A DNA stretch of 64,000 nucleotides from CAVVNN01 sp963838035 (GTDB lineage Bacteria > Actinomycetota > Thermoleophilia > Solirubrobacterales > 70-9), in assembly GCA_963838035.1 (NCBI GenBank), contig CAWIPM010000006.1, positions 248,001 to 312,000 of the forward strand. Reading direction: 5' to 3'. The translations under genes were made by a program, and so were the position numbers. Below, one piece after another: positions 34,091 through 43,776 of this stretch. The notes beneath the pieces are model-generated. The model was not told the DNA's origin, searched no databases, and saw nothing but the letters and a program-made list of their open reading frames with translations. Numbering within the stretch: the first letter of the stretch is position 1; the number at the start of each line of letters is the position of its first letter.

Positions 34091-34774
34091 GTGTACATCA
34101 TCGTCGTCGGAGCGGGAAAGGTCGGCTGGAACCTGGCTCGCGAGCTGATCGACAAGGAGCACGAGGTGACGCTGATCGAGAGCAACCGGCGCCGATACCT
34201 CACGGTCGAGCAGGAACTGGAGCACAACGTCTCCTACGGCGATGCCTCCGAGCTGTGGGTGCTGGAGCGGGCCGGCATCCAGCGCGCCGACATGGTGATC
34301 GCCGTCACCGGCGACGACGAGGACAACATGCTGATCTGCCAGGTGGCTCGCGAGAAGTACCTGGTCGAGCGGATCATCGCCCGCGTCAACAACCCCCGCA
34401 ACCGCCCGCACTTCGACCTGCTCGGGGTCAAGCCCTCCGTCTCCGCCACCGACCTCATCCTCCGGCTGCTCGAGCACGAGGTGCCCGAGTACGGTCTGGT
34501 CCACCTGCTCGACCTGCAGGAAGAGCAGCTCGAGATCATCGAGATGCTGCTCGGCCAGGACTCCGGGGTGACCGGTCGTCGGGTCGGAGACCTGCACATG
34601 CCCGAAGGCAGCCTGCTGATCTCGGTCCTGCGCGCCGGCAAGGGCTTCGTCCCCGGCCCCGACACGGTGCTCGAGCCCGGGGACGAGGTGCTGGCCGTGC
34701 TCGACCCCGGCAAGGAGGACGATCTCAAGGCTCTCTTCGGCCCGGCCGGAAACGGCGCCGCCGGCCGTGGCTGA
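34091..34774 (+). CDS. trkA: TrkA (RCK) protein with N- and C-terminal domains
   Basis: GTG 34091 gives 227 residues: TrkA-N (IIVVGAGKVGWNLAREL, about 1-130) and TrkA-C (about 140-222, DSGVTGRRVGDL to the acidic end). Cytoplasmic gating subunit of K+ transport. It overlaps the next gene by 8 bases. Together with 33,602 it makes an unequal pair, as CeuA/TrkA pairs do in other actinobacteria. Confidence 0.88.
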   Translation: MYIIVVGAGKVGWNLARELIDKEHEVTLIESNRRRYLTVEQELEHNVSYGDASELWVLERAGIQRADMVIAVTGDDEDNMLICQVAREKYLVERIIARVNNPRNRPHFDLLGVKPSVSATDLILRLLEHEVPEYGLVHLLDLQEEQLEIIEMLLGQDSGVTGRRVGDLHMPEGSLLISVLRAGKGFVPGPDTVLEPGDEVLAVLDPGKEDDLKALFGPAGNGAAGRG

Positions 34775-35999
34775 CCGCGAGGTCGATTTTCTCCTCGTCG
34801 GCGGCGGCATGGCCTCCGCCCATTGCGCTGCCGAGCTGCGCCGGCGCGGGGCGCAGGGCTCGATTCTGCTGGCCGGGCGCGAGCCCGAGCCGCCCTACGA
34901 GCGCCCGCCACTCTCCAAGGAGTACCTGCGCGGCGAGGCGGGGCGCGAGGACGCCTATGTCAACCCGGTGTCCTGGTACGAGGAGAGCGGGGTCGAGCTG
35001 CTGAGCGGACGCAACGTGATGTCGCTCGACCTCGAGGCGCGCACGGCGAAGATCCAGGGTGGGGAGGAGGTTGCCTTCGGCAAGGCGCTGCTCGCTACCG
35101 GGGCGATGGTGAACATCCTCCGCGTCGAGGGCGCCGAGAACGAGGGCGTCCATTACCTGCGCGCCTTCGGCAACTCCGACGCGATCCGCGCCGATGCCGA
35201 GGCCGCCGAGCACATGGTCCTGATCGGCGGCAGCTACATCGGCGCCGAGGTAGCCGCCTCGCTGACCGCGAAGGGGGTCAGGTGCACGATCGTGATGATG
35301 GAGCAGACGGTCCTCTCGCGGACCTTCGGCAATGACGCGGGACGCTGGTTCCAGGATCAGTTCGAGTCGAGGGGCGTCACAGTCCACGGCGGCGAGGAGC
35401 TGGAGGCATTCGAGGGCGACGGCCGGGTCAGCGCGGTCCTCACCAAGAGCGGCCTGGCGATCGAGTGCGATGCCGTCGTGGTCGGGGCCGGGGTCCGCGC
35501 CGACGCGATGCTGGCCCAGCGCGCCGGGCTGGAGGTCGAGGACGGGATCCTCTGCGACTCAAAGCTCCAGGCTTCGGTCGAGGGCATCTACGCTGCCGGC
35601 GACTGCTGCTCCTACGACAGCGTCGTCCACGGCCGGCGTCTGCGGGTAGAGCACTGGGACGTGGCGATGCAGCAGGGGATGCACGCCGCCCGCAACATGC
35701 TCGGCGACGAGCGCGACTACGACGTCGTTCCCTACTTCTTCAGCGACCTGGCCGACTGGGCGAGCCTCGAGTACGTCGGCCCCGCGCAGGACTGGGACGA
35801 GGAGGTCTGGCGCGGCGACCGCGAAGCCGGCGAGTTCTCCGTCTGGTACCTGAAGGACGGCAGGGTCGCCGGAGCCCTCAGCGTCGGCCGGCCCGAGGAC
35901 CTCGCCGAGGCCCGTCGCCTCCTCGCCGGCAGCGCCGACGTCTCCGGCGCCCGGGACCGGATCGCGGACCCCGATGCGGACCTCTCGTCGATATCCTGA
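34767..35999 (+). CDS. FAD/NAD-dependent oxidoreductase (ferredoxin-reductase-like)
   Basis: 410 residues from GTG 34767. FAD motif LLVGGGMASAHCA at the N-terminus, NAD motif LIGGSYIGAEVAASL, and YAAGDCC before the last third, as in AIF/rubredoxin/ferredoxin reductases. There is no paired redox Cys. The C-terminal reductase domain is present (WASLEYVGPAQDWDEEVWRG). Partner electron carrier not identified. Confidence 0.85.
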   Translation: MADREVDFLLVGGGMASAHCAAELRRRGAQGSILLAGREPEPPYERPPLSKEYLRGEAGREDAYVNPVSWYEESGVELLSGRNVMSLDLEARTAKIQGGEEVAFGKALLATGAMVNILRVEGAENEGVHYLRAFGNSDAIRADAEAAEHMVLIGGSYIGAEVAASLTAKGVRCTIVMMEQTVLSRTFGNDAGRWFQDQFESRGVTVHGGEELEAFEGDGRVSAVLTKSGLAIECDAVVVGAGVRADAMLAQRAGLEVEDGILCDSKLQASVEGIYAAGDCCSYDSVVHGRRLRVEHWDVAMQQGMHAARNMLGDERDYDVVPYFFSDLADWASLEYVGPAQDWDEEVWRGDREAGEFSVWYLKDGRVAGALSVGRPEDLAEARRLLAGSADVSGARDRIADPDADLSSIS

Positions 36000-36009
36000 A
36001 CCGTCTCCT

Positions 36010-36080
36010 TGCGGCCTGGTGTAATGGCAACACGCCAGTCTCTGGAACTGGAATTCGGGGTTCGAGTCCCTGGGCCGCAG
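36010..36080 (+). tRNA. tRNA-Gln (CTG)
   Basis: A complete cloverleaf: acceptor TGCGGCC/GGCCGCA with all seven pairs, D-stem GTGT/ACAC, anticodon stem CCAGT/ACTGG with loop CTCTGGA (anticodon CTG), and T-arm CGGGG-TTCGAGT-CCCTG. The 3' CCA is not encoded. It reads CAG codons. Confidence 0.95.
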
Positions 36081-36131
36081 TTCGAAGTCCCTGCTCAGTG
36101 CGTCTAATCGCTCTGCTACCGTCGCCCCCGA

Positions 36132-36836
36132 ATGAAGCCTCGAATTCTCCTGATCGCACTCCCATGCGCGGCGCTGGCCATTGCCGGCTGCGGGGGTGGG
36201 GGAGGGGGCGGCTCGACCGCTTCGACCACCGCTCCGGCAACCACGGAAGCCGCGGCGCCGAGCAAGGAAGAACTGATCGCCCGCGGAGACGCCGTCTGCG
36301 CAGAGGTGAACGCAGCTGTCGGCTCGGTCGGCGCCTCCAGCTCCGAAGCGAGCGGCCAGACCAGCCAGGTTGCCGACCTCTATACCGGGATGGTCGAAAG
36401 CCTGAAGGGCCTGGGCACCCCCGAAGACGCGGCCGGCTACGCCGAATTCATCTCCACAGCCGAAGGTCTCTCGACGGTGGAGAACGAAGCGAAACTCGCC
36501 GACGAGCGCGGCGACAGCGCCGCGCTCAGCGCCGCTGAAACGCGGGCGGCCTCGGCGCTCGCCTCGTTCCAGTCGGCGGCCTCGAATTACGGCTTCAAGC
36601 AGTGCGGCGAAGGCCCGAGCGCGCCGTCTCCAACGTCCTCGACGACGACGCCCTCGAGCGGGGAAGCCGAAAGCGCAGAAAGCGCCGAAGCTGCGCCTGA
36701 ACCCGAAGCTGCGCCTGAACCCGCTCCCGAAACCGGGGGCGCGGGCGGCGCCGGAAGCGTGGAAGCCGGCGGCGGCACCGCAGGCGGTGGGGGTTCTGGC
36801 GGGGGCTCGAGCTCGGGCGGCATCGGCCCCGGCTGA
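36132..36836 (+). CDS. Lipoprotein with Pro/Glu/Ala-rich tail
   Basis: MKPRILLIALPCAALAIAGC ends in a lipobox with Cys20, then a run of Gly, then a helical domain (about 45-150, EELIARGDAVCAEVNAAVG). The tail is rich in Pro, Ala, Glu and Gly (EPEAAPEPAPETG), a probable spacer in the cell wall. Family not recognised; likely an envelope protein. Confidence 0.72.
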   Translation: MKPRILLIALPCAALAIAGCGGGGGGGSTASTTAPATTEAAAPSKEELIARGDAVCAEVNAAVGSVGASSSEASGQTSQVADLYTGMVESLKGLGTPEDAAGYAEFISTAEGLSTVENEAKLADERGDSAALSAAETRAASALASFQSAASNYGFKQCGEGPSAPSPTSSTTTPSSGEAESAESAEAAPEPEAAPEPAPETGGAGGAGSVEAGGGTAGGGGSGGGSSSGGIGPG

Positions 36837-36847
36837 TACCAGCTCTG

Positions 36848-38731
36848 CTAGGCGGCTGAGGACTTCGCCCAGGCGCCGTAGAGTCGCGCGTAGGGGCCGC
36901 CCGCCTCGATCAACTCGTCGTGGGTGCCCTGCTCGGCGATTCGCCCGCCCTCGAGCACGACGATCTTTCCGGCTCGGCGAATCGTCGAGAGGCGGTGGGC
37001 GATGACGATCGCGGTGCGGCCCTGCAGCAGGCGTTCCAGCCCCTTCTCGATCGTCTTCTCGGTGCGCACGTCGACGTTCGAGGTTGCCTCGTCGAGGATC
37101 AGGATGCGCGGCTCGGCCAGCAGCGCCCGGGCGAAGGCGACGAGCTGGCGCTGACCGGCGGAGAGCTGTACCCCGCGCTCGCCGACCTCGGTCTCGATTC
37201 CCTCGGATAGCGCGGCAACGAAGTCCGTCGCGCCGACCGCCGCCGCGGCGGCCTCGATCTCCTCCAGGGTCGCGTCCGGCCGCCCGAAGGCGATGTTCTC
37301 GCGCACGCTTCCGGAGAACAGGAAGCCCTCCTGGGGGACGATCCCGAGCTGACGCCGCAGGGCCTCCTGGCGCACCCCGCGCAGGTCGTGGCCGTCGATA
37401 GAGACCGTCCCCCGCTGCGGGTCGTAGAAGCGCGCCACCAGCTTCGCGAAGGTCGACTTCCCGGCGCCGGTCGATCCGACCAGCGCCAGCGTCTGGCCGG
37501 GCGGGACATGGAGGTCGACCGCTCTCAACGCCCAGGAATCAGGCGGCGGATGATCCGCTCCCCGCGCCCGCTCCGCCTTGTCACCTCCTTCGGCCGCGTA
37601 GGAGAACCAGACATCCTGCATCTCGATCCCGCCCCGCAGCGTCCCGGGATCGATCGCATCCGGCGCGTCGACCATGTCCGGCTCGGTGTCGAGCAGGTCG
37701 AAGATCTTGTCGAGCGCGGCCATCCCCTGCTGGTAGGTGGTGTAGAGCTGGGAGAGCTGCTGGATCGGTTCGAAGAAGGTCGCGAGGTAGCCGACGAAGG
37801 AGACGACGATGCCGATCTGGATCGCGCCGTCGATCGCCTGGCTGCCGCCGTAGAGCAGGATCACCGCGGTTCCGATCGCCGCCAGCAGTTCGACCGCCGG
37901 GAAGTAGGAGGCGTTGAGGTAGACCGTCTTCATGTTCACCGCGCGGTTGCGCTCGTTGAGGTCGGTCATCGCCTCGACGTGGCGCGGCTCCTGGCCGAAG
38001 CTGCGCACCACCCGCACGCCGCTCAGGGTCTCCTGCAGGTAGGCGGTGACGGCGGCGATCCGCTCCCTCGTCGCCCGGTAGGCGCCGGCGGAGACGATGC
38101 GGAAGACGACGCTTGCGATCGCGAGCAGCGGAAAGGTGAGGAAGGTGACCAGGGCGAGCTGGACGTCGAGCACGAGCAGGATCACGACGACGCCGACCAG
38201 GGTCAGCGTGCTCGAGAACATCGTCACCACGCCGTCGGTGACGAGCTGGTTGAGCGCCTCGACGTCGTTGGTCATGCGCGAGATCAGGACGCCGGGGCTG
38301 CGCCGGGTGAAGAAGCCGATCGACATCGACTGGATGTGGGAGAAGAGCCGCTCGCGGAGGTCCTGGAGGGCGCGCGTGCCCACCCAGCCCACCAGGTAGG
38401 TCTCGGCGTAGGTCCCCACCGCGTACAGCAGGGCGGCAATGACGAAGGCGGCGACGGTCAGGTCGAGGGCGCTGAGGTCGCCCGTCCTGATCCCGGCGTC
38501 GATCGCCCGGCCGGCCAGGTAGGGAGGCGCCAGCCCCGCTCCGGTCTCGACCAGCAGCGCGACGAACATCAGCGCCATGCGCCCACGGTAGGGGCGCAGC
38601 AACCCGATCATCCAGCGCACCTTGCGGGCGCGCTGGTCCTGACCGCGCAGCACCCGCCAAACCCCGGCCGCGCCGTTCCGCAGCGCTGCTATCTGTGGCA
38701 AAGGCAGAGCGGAGGGTCGTCTGGGAGTCAC
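36848..38731 (-). CDS. ABC transporter, fused permease and ATPase (exporter)
   Basis: 627 residues, start GTG 38731: six membrane segments (about 45-330) then the nucleotide-binding domain with Walker A GSTGAGKST, signature LSAGQRQLVAFARALL and Walker B ILILDEATSN. Such half-transporters (MsbA/LmrA type) export lipids or drugs. Its start overlaps the stop of the next gene in the operon (38,728), so a heterodimer is likely. Confidence 0.92.
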   Translation of the reverse strand: MTPRRPSALPLPQIAALRNGAAGVWRVLRGQDQRARKVRWMIGLLRPYRGRMALMFVALLVETGAGLAPPYLAGRAIDAGIRTGDLSALDLTVAAFVIAALLYAVGTYAETYLVGWVGTRALQDLRERLFSHIQSMSIGFFTRRSPGVLISRMTNDVEALNQLVTDGVVTMFSSTLTLVGVVVILLVLDVQLALVTFLTFPLLAIASVVFRIVSAGAYRATRERIAAVTAYLQETLSGVRVVRSFGQEPRHVEAMTDLNERNRAVNMKTVYLNASYFPAVELLAAIGTAVILLYGGSQAIDGAIQIGIVVSFVGYLATFFEPIQQLSQLYTTYQQGMAALDKIFDLLDTEPDMVDAPDAIDPGTLRGGIEMQDVWFSYAAEGGDKAERARGADHPPPDSWALRAVDLHVPPGQTLALVGSTGAGKSTFAKLVARFYDPQRGTVSIDGHDLRGVRQEALRRQLGIVPQEGFLFSGSVRENIAFGRPDATLEEIEAAAAAVGATDFVAALSEGIETEVGERGVQLSAGQRQLVAFARALLAEPRILILDEATSNVDVRTEKTIEKGLERLLQGRTAIVIAHRLSTIRRAGKIVVLEGGRIAEQGTHDELIEAGGPYARLYGAWAKSSAA

Positions 38732-40497
38732 AGTTGCGCCATCGGTTCTCTTTGCTCAAGGTCGCGCTGCAGGAAGACCGCGTCGGCCAGGCCGTGCTCG
38801 GCGATCTCGCGATAGAAGCCACAGCCCGCGAGCAGCTCCTCGTGGGTTCCGTGGTCGACGATCCGGCCGCCGTCCATGACGACCACCTCGTCGGCCAGCG
38901 AGACGGTCGAGAGGCGGTGGGCGATGATGAAGGTCGTCCGCCCCGTCATCGCCTCCTGCAGGCCGGACTTGATCGCCGCCTCCGTGGTCGCGTCAACCGA
39001 CGAGGTGGCGTCATCGAGAATCAGGATGCGCGGGTCGGCGAGCAGGGCGCGGGCGATCGCGATGCGCTGGCGCTGGCCGCCTGAGAGGGTCAGGCCACGC
39101 TCGCCGACCCTGGTCTCATAGCCGTCGGGGAGCGCGCTGATGAAGTCGTCGGCCTGGGCGCGGCACGCCGCGGCTTCGATTTCTCCGAGGCTCGCCTCCT
39201 GGCGCGCGTAGGCGATGTTCTCGGCGACGCTGGCGGTGAAGAGGAAGCTGTCGTCGGCTACGAAGGCGACCTCGGAGCGAAGCGAGCCGACATCGACCTC
39301 GCGAACGTCGGCGCCGTCGACCAGCACCTCGCCCTCGCTGGGGTCGTAGAGCCGCGCGATCAGCCCCACCAGGCTGGTCTTGCCGGAGCCCGACGGCCCG
39401 ACCAGCGCCACGGTCCGGCCCGCGTCGACATGGAGGTCGACGGCGGTCAGCGCAGAGCCGGCGCCGTCGTAGCGCAGCGACACGCCGCGCAGCTCGACCT
39501 CGCCGCCGCCCTCTGGCAGGGCGGGGGCTCCTGGCGGGCTCTGGATCGCAGGTTCGCGGTCGATGATCTCGAACATCCGGTTCCCCGAAGCCACCGCTCG
39601 CTGTGCCATTCCCATCGTCACGCCGAGCATCCGCATCGGCCCGGCGAGCATCACAAGGTAGGTGTAGAAGGCTGTGAAGTTGCCGAGGCTGAGGGTGCCG
39701 TGGATCACCTCGCGGCCGCCGATCAGCAGCACCAGGGCGATGCCGATCTGGGGCAGCAGGCCGATCAGTGGCGAGAAGAAGGCCTGCAGCCGGGTCGAGT
39801 AGACGCTCTGGTCGAAGACTCGGGAGACCGCGCGCTGAAAGCGGTGTAGCTGGTGTTCCTCGCGCGCGAACGCCTTCACGATGCGGATGCCGGAGACGTT
39901 CTCCTCGGCCTCGGCGGTCAGCTCGGCAATCCGCTGCTGGACCTCCTGCTGCGCCGGGCGGGAGATGCGGTTGTAGCGCGAGGCGGTGTAGACGACGACC
40001 GGCGCCGGCGCCAGCGCGATCAGCGCCAGCAGCGGGTTGATCGCGATCATCACCGCGCTCGCCAGGGTGATCGTCAGCAGGTTCTGGGTGATGAAGACTA
40101 GGCCGTAGCCGAGGAAGAAGCGGATCGCCTGCAGATCGACCGTCGCCCGCGACATCAGCTGCCCGGTCTGCTGGGAGTCGAAGAAGCCCAGGTCCAGCCG
40201 CTGCAGGTGGGCGTAGAAGAGTTGGCGCAGGTCGAATTCGACCGCGAGCGAGACCTTGCCGGCGACCAGTCGCCTGACCACGGTCAGGCCCAGCCTGAGG
40301 ATGCTGGCGCCGACGATCGCAAGGGCGAGCGGCAGCAGGTCGGGCTTGTTGCCGCTCTCGATCGCGTTCACCGCGCGCCCGACCAGCCACGGGATCAGCA
40401 CCGTCATTCCCATCGCCGCCCAGGCGAAGGCGAGTGTGCCCCAGAGCTGGCGGCGGTAGGGGCGCATGAACCCCATCAGGCGGCGGTAGGTCCGCAT
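38728..40497 (-). CDS. ABC transporter, fused permease and ATPase (partner)
   Basis: 589 residues with six membrane segments (about 20-300) and an ATPase domain: Walker A GPSGSGKTS, signature LSGGQRQRIAIARALL, Walker B ILILDDATSSVD. In this ATPase the residue after Walker B is Asp rather than Glu (LDDA), as often seen in one half of heterodimers with a degenerate site. Transcribed first in the two-gene operon. Confidence 0.92.
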   Translation of the reverse strand: MRTYRRLMGFMRPYRRQLWGTLAFAWAAMGMTVLIPWLVGRAVNAIESGNKPDLLPLALAIVGASILRLGLTVVRRLVAGKVSLAVEFDLRQLFYAHLQRLDLGFFDSQQTGQLMSRATVDLQAIRFFLGYGLVFITQNLLTITLASAVMIAINPLLALIALAPAPVVVYTASRYNRISRPAQQEVQQRIAELTAEAEENVSGIRIVKAFAREEHQLHRFQRAVSRVFDQSVYSTRLQAFFSPLIGLLPQIGIALVLLIGGREVIHGTLSLGNFTAFYTYLVMLAGPMRMLGVTMGMAQRAVASGNRMFEIIDREPAIQSPPGAPALPEGGGEVELRGVSLRYDGAGSALTAVDLHVDAGRTVALVGPSGSGKTSLVGLIARLYDPSEGEVLVDGADVREVDVGSLRSEVAFVADDSFLFTASVAENIAYARQEASLGEIEAAACRAQADDFISALPDGYETRVGERGLTLSGGQRQRIAIARALLADPRILILDDATSSVDATTEAAIKSGLQEAMTGRTTFIIAHRLSTVSLADEVVVMDGGRIVDHGTHEELLAGCGFYREIAEHGLADAVFLQRDLEQREPMAQL

Positions 40498-40533
40498 CGA
40501 CCTGACTATACAAAGTGAAGTATTGGACCCGAA

Positions 40534-41172
40534 TCAGTTGAAGGCGGCTGCCTTGGCGCTGGGGACCTTGCCGCCCTTGCACGGACCGGACCCATGGCCC
40601 GGCTTGGACAGGATCTGAAAGTTGGTCACGGCGTGAAACGGGGTGGTGGCGCCGTTGTTCTGGGCCAGGTTGACGACGAGGCGGTAGAAGCCGGGCGGCA
40701 GGTCGCGGTAGAAGATCTCCGGCCGCGTCGCCGGCGAGTAGCTGCCGGCGGCGCCGATCCGCTCGGCGAGGACGCCGTTGGGCCCCGAGTACTGCGGGTA
40801 GTCGAAGGAGCGCCCGACGAGGCGGCCGTTGCCGATGGGGCTCTCGATCGCCCGCCGCAGTTTCACCGGGTCGACGCAGTTTGGGACGCGATTGAGCCCA
40901 AAGCGGATGTTTCCTTCGCCGAGCTGGGGCTCGCCGCCGAAGTGCCGGGGGGAGAGGTGGAAGTTGTGGACCTCCACCTTGACCACGGCCGCGTGACTGA
41001 GCTGACGCGCCCCGTTGCGCGGGGAGACGATGTTGACGCTCGGCTCGCCTGGCACCGAGACGATGGCGGCCTGCGTGTGTTTCGTGCTCTTGCCGCCCCC
41101 GAGGACGAGGACGAGGGCGAGCGCGGCCGCGGCGATCGCGACGGCCGCGAGGATGGCGATTCTGCCCCGCAT
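40534..41172 (-). CDS. Membrane-anchored or secreted hypothetical protein
   Basis: 212 residues: a basic start and hydrophobic segment (ILAAVAIAAAALALVLVLGG, residues 6-25), then a beta-rich exported domain with two cysteines. No enzyme motif. Divergent from the GH92 gene, sharing the 17-base gap, and next to the ABC exporters on the same strand. Confidence 0.65.
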   Translation of the reverse strand: MRGRIAILAAVAIAAAALALVLVLGGGKSTKHTQAAIVSVPGEPSVNIVSPRNGARQLSHAAVVKVEVHNFHLSPRHFGGEPQLGEGNIRFGLNRVPNCVDPVKLRRAIESPIGNGRLVGRSFDYPQYSGPNGVLAERIGAAGSYSPATRPEIFYRDLPPGFYRLVVNLAQNNGATTPFHAVTNFQILSKPGHGSGPCKGGKVPSAKAAAFN

Positions 41173-41189
41173 AGGAGCCGCGAAGACTA

Positions 41190-43697
41190 GTGCCCCGTAC
41201 CGTGTACGAGTTCATGCTTCGAGCAGGCATCGTCACTCTGGTGGCACTGGCGGCCCTTCCCGTGATGGCTCCGGCCGCCCCGGCAGCGGGCCTCGCCGAC
41301 CACGTCGACCCCTTCGCCGGCACCAGGCCCGGCCCCGGCACCTTCGGCGGCGGGCACAACTTCCCCGGCGCGACCGTTCCCTTCGGGATGGTCCAGTGGA
41401 GCCCCGACACCACCCCGGCGGACAAGCGCGGCGCCGGCGGCTACGACTACCGCGACACCCACGTGAGGGGCTTCAGCCTCACCCACCTCAGCGGCGCCGG
41501 CTGCGAGGTATACGGCGACTTCCCCTTCCTGCCGACGACGGAGCCGCTCGAATCCTCGCCGGCCGCTCGCGGCTCCTCTCTCGATGGCGAATTCCAGCCC
41601 GGCTTCTCTCACGCCAGTGAGCGCGCCCACCCGGGCTACTACTCGGTGCGGCTGAACCCGGTCGACGGGGCGGCAATCCAGACTGAGCTGACCGCGACGA
41701 CTCGAACCGGGATGGCCCGCTTCACTTTCCCCCGCAACCCGCACTCCAGCGTGCTGGTGAACGCCGGCGGCAGCGCCCAGCCCGACGACTTCGCGAGCGT
41801 CCAGGTCAACCCGGATGGGCGAGAGATCGACGGCACCGCCTCCAGCGGCCTCTTCTGCGGACAGCGACCCCGCTACAAGGTCTACATCGCGGCTGTCTTC
41901 AACCGCCCCTTCGGCTCCTACGGGACCTGGCAGCGCAGCGTCTTCACCCCCGGCTCGACCGATTCCAGCGACAGCCAGAGCCCTCCCGCGAACCCCCCGA
42001 CCAGCGCCGACGCGGGCGCCTACGCCACCTTCGACACCCGCAAGAACCGCACGGTGCTCGCCCGGGTCGGCGTCTCCTTCGTCAGCGTCGAAGACGCCCG
42101 CGCAAACCTCGCCGCCGAAGACCCGGAACTGGGCTTCGGAACGATCGCAGCCCGTGCCGAGAGCGCCTGGAACAGGTCTCTGGGCCGGATCCACGTCAGC
42201 GGCGGCCCGTCTCGTCTCCTCGACACCTTCTATACCGCGCTCTACCACGTCTTCATCGCGCCGCGGACCTTCAGCGACGTCAACGGCTCCTATCTCGGCA
42301 TGGACGGGCTGGTGCATCGAACCAGCGGCCGCATCCAGTACGCCGACTTCTCCGGCTGGGACACCTACCGCAGCCAGATTCAGCTGCTCTCGATCCTCGC
42401 TCCGCGCCGGGCCGCCGACATGGTCAGCTCCCTGCTCGCCGATGCGGCTCAGAGCGGCTGTCTGCCGCGTTGGCCCTACGCCAACGGGCAGAGCATGACG
42501 ATGGTCGGCGACTCCGCCGACCCGATCGTCGCTTCCGCGGCCGCCTTTGGAGCCGGGGGCTTCGACAGCCGTGCGGCGCTGGCGGCGATGGTCAAGGGGG
42601 CGACGCAGCCGTGCACCAGCCCCAACGGCTCCTACCTGGAGCGCCAGGGCCTCGGCTACTACGAAGCACTCGGCTACATCCCCTTCGACGTCGACACCAA
42701 CACCCGCAACGCGAACTCGATCTACGGCAGCCCCGAAGACGTCTGGGGCTCGGCGGCGACGACGCTCGAGTACAACGTCGATGACTTTGCGATCGCCCAG
42801 TTCGCGGCCCGGGAGCTGGGCGATCGCTCCAGCTATCGCGCCTTCATCCGTCGCTCGGCCACCTGGAGGCGCCTCTACAACCCGGCCAGCGGGCTGATCG
42901 AGCCGCGCTACGCGAGCGGCGCATTCCTCACCCCCTACAACGACCTGATGGGGGGAGGATTCGTCGAGGGCAACTCCTTCCAGTACACCTGGATGGTTCC
43001 CCAAGACCCCTCCGGCCTCTTTCGGGAGATGGGGGGGCGAGACAAGGCCGCGGCGCGCCTCGATTACTTCCTGCGCGCTCTCAACGGCAGCACCGGCGGC
43101 ACCCACACCGACCACGCGCTGCTCGGCAACGAGCCCAACCTCAACGTCCCCTGGCTCTACGACTGGGCGCAGCGGCCCTATGGAACCCAGAGCGCGGTGC
43201 GGCGCGCTCTCGCGCTCTATGACACCTCCCCCGACGGATACCCGGGCAACGACGACCTCGGCACGCTCTCGTCCTGGTACGTGTTCGGCGCGCTCGGCCT
43301 CTATCCCGAGGTGCCGGGGGTGGGGCTGCTCGCGATCGGCAGCCCGCTCTTCGGCCATGCCTCGATTGCGATGCCAGGCCACCGGCGGGCCGTGATCACG
43401 GCCACCGCCTACGTCTTCAGGAAGCGGAAACCTGCGAAGGGGAAGAAGCACCGCAGACCTCCGAGACCGCGTAAAGTCGCCCTCAGCCCGGCGGCCGCTC
43501 GCTACGTGAGGAGCGTAAGCCTCAACGGCCGCTCCTACGGGCGGCCCTGGACCACCTACTGCACGCTCGCGCGCGGCGGGCGGCTCGACTTCCAACTTGG
43601 CCCACACCCGAACCCCTCATGGGGAAGCTCCCGGACAGCCGTCCCGCCCTCCTTCGGCCCGAACCGGCACATGCCGAAGAGTCCCTGCATGCCCTGA
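41190..43697 (+). CDS. GH92-family glycosidase (alpha-1,2-mannosidase type), secreted
   Basis: 835 residues. The signal peptide begins at MLRAGIVTLVALAALPVM (ATG 41214); the GTG at 41190 has the better ribosome site (AGGAG 13 bases upstream). Mature start LADHVDPFAGTRPGPGTFGG and later GGHNFPGATVPFGMVQWSP match GH92. Catalytic-type motifs include SGWDTYRSQIQLLS and EGNSFQYTWMVPQD. These enzymes cut alpha-mannosides using calcium. The last 70 residues are Lys/Arg-rich. Confidence 0.87.
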   Translation: MPRTVYEFMLRAGIVTLVALAALPVMAPAAPAAGLADHVDPFAGTRPGPGTFGGGHNFPGATVPFGMVQWSPDTTPADKRGAGGYDYRDTHVRGFSLTHLSGAGCEVYGDFPFLPTTEPLESSPAARGSSLDGEFQPGFSHASERAHPGYYSVRLNPVDGAAIQTELTATTRTGMARFTFPRNPHSSVLVNAGGSAQPDDFASVQVNPDGREIDGTASSGLFCGQRPRYKVYIAAVFNRPFGSYGTWQRSVFTPGSTDSSDSQSPPANPPTSADAGAYATFDTRKNRTVLARVGVSFVSVEDARANLAAEDPELGFGTIAARAESAWNRSLGRIHVSGGPSRLLDTFYTALYHVFIAPRTFSDVNGSYLGMDGLVHRTSGRIQYADFSGWDTYRSQIQLLSILAPRRAADMVSSLLADAAQSGCLPRWPYANGQSMTMVGDSADPIVASAAAFGAGGFDSRAALAAMVKGATQPCTSPNGSYLERQGLGYYEALGYIPFDVDTNTRNANSIYGSPEDVWGSAATTLEYNVDDFAIAQFAARELGDRSSYRAFIRRSATWRRLYNPASGLIEPRYASGAFLTPYNDLMGGGFVEGNSFQYTWMVPQDPSGLFREMGGRDKAAARLDYFLRALNGSTGGTHTDHALLGNEPNLNVPWLYDWAQRPYGTQSAVRRALALYDTSPDGYPGNDDLGTLSSWYVFGALGLYPEVPGVGLLAIGSPLFGHASIAMPGHRRAVITATAYVFRKRKPAKGKKHRRPPRPRKVALSPAAARYVRSVSLNGRSYGRPWTTYCTLARGGRLDFQLGPHPNPSWGSSRTAVPPSFGPNRHMPKSPCMP

Positions 43698-43776
43698 ATA
43701 GAGCCCGTACGGCTTTATCCTGGCTTTAACAGTCGTTGAAGGCCACCTAAGCATCCCCGTCGAATCTTCCAGTCCC

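Noticed and set aside
39116..41425. 769-codon minus-strand frame across the ABC and following genes
   Set aside because: It is a shadow of the ABC transporter and its neighbour in another frame; composition is Arg/Ala/Gly-rich with no motif.
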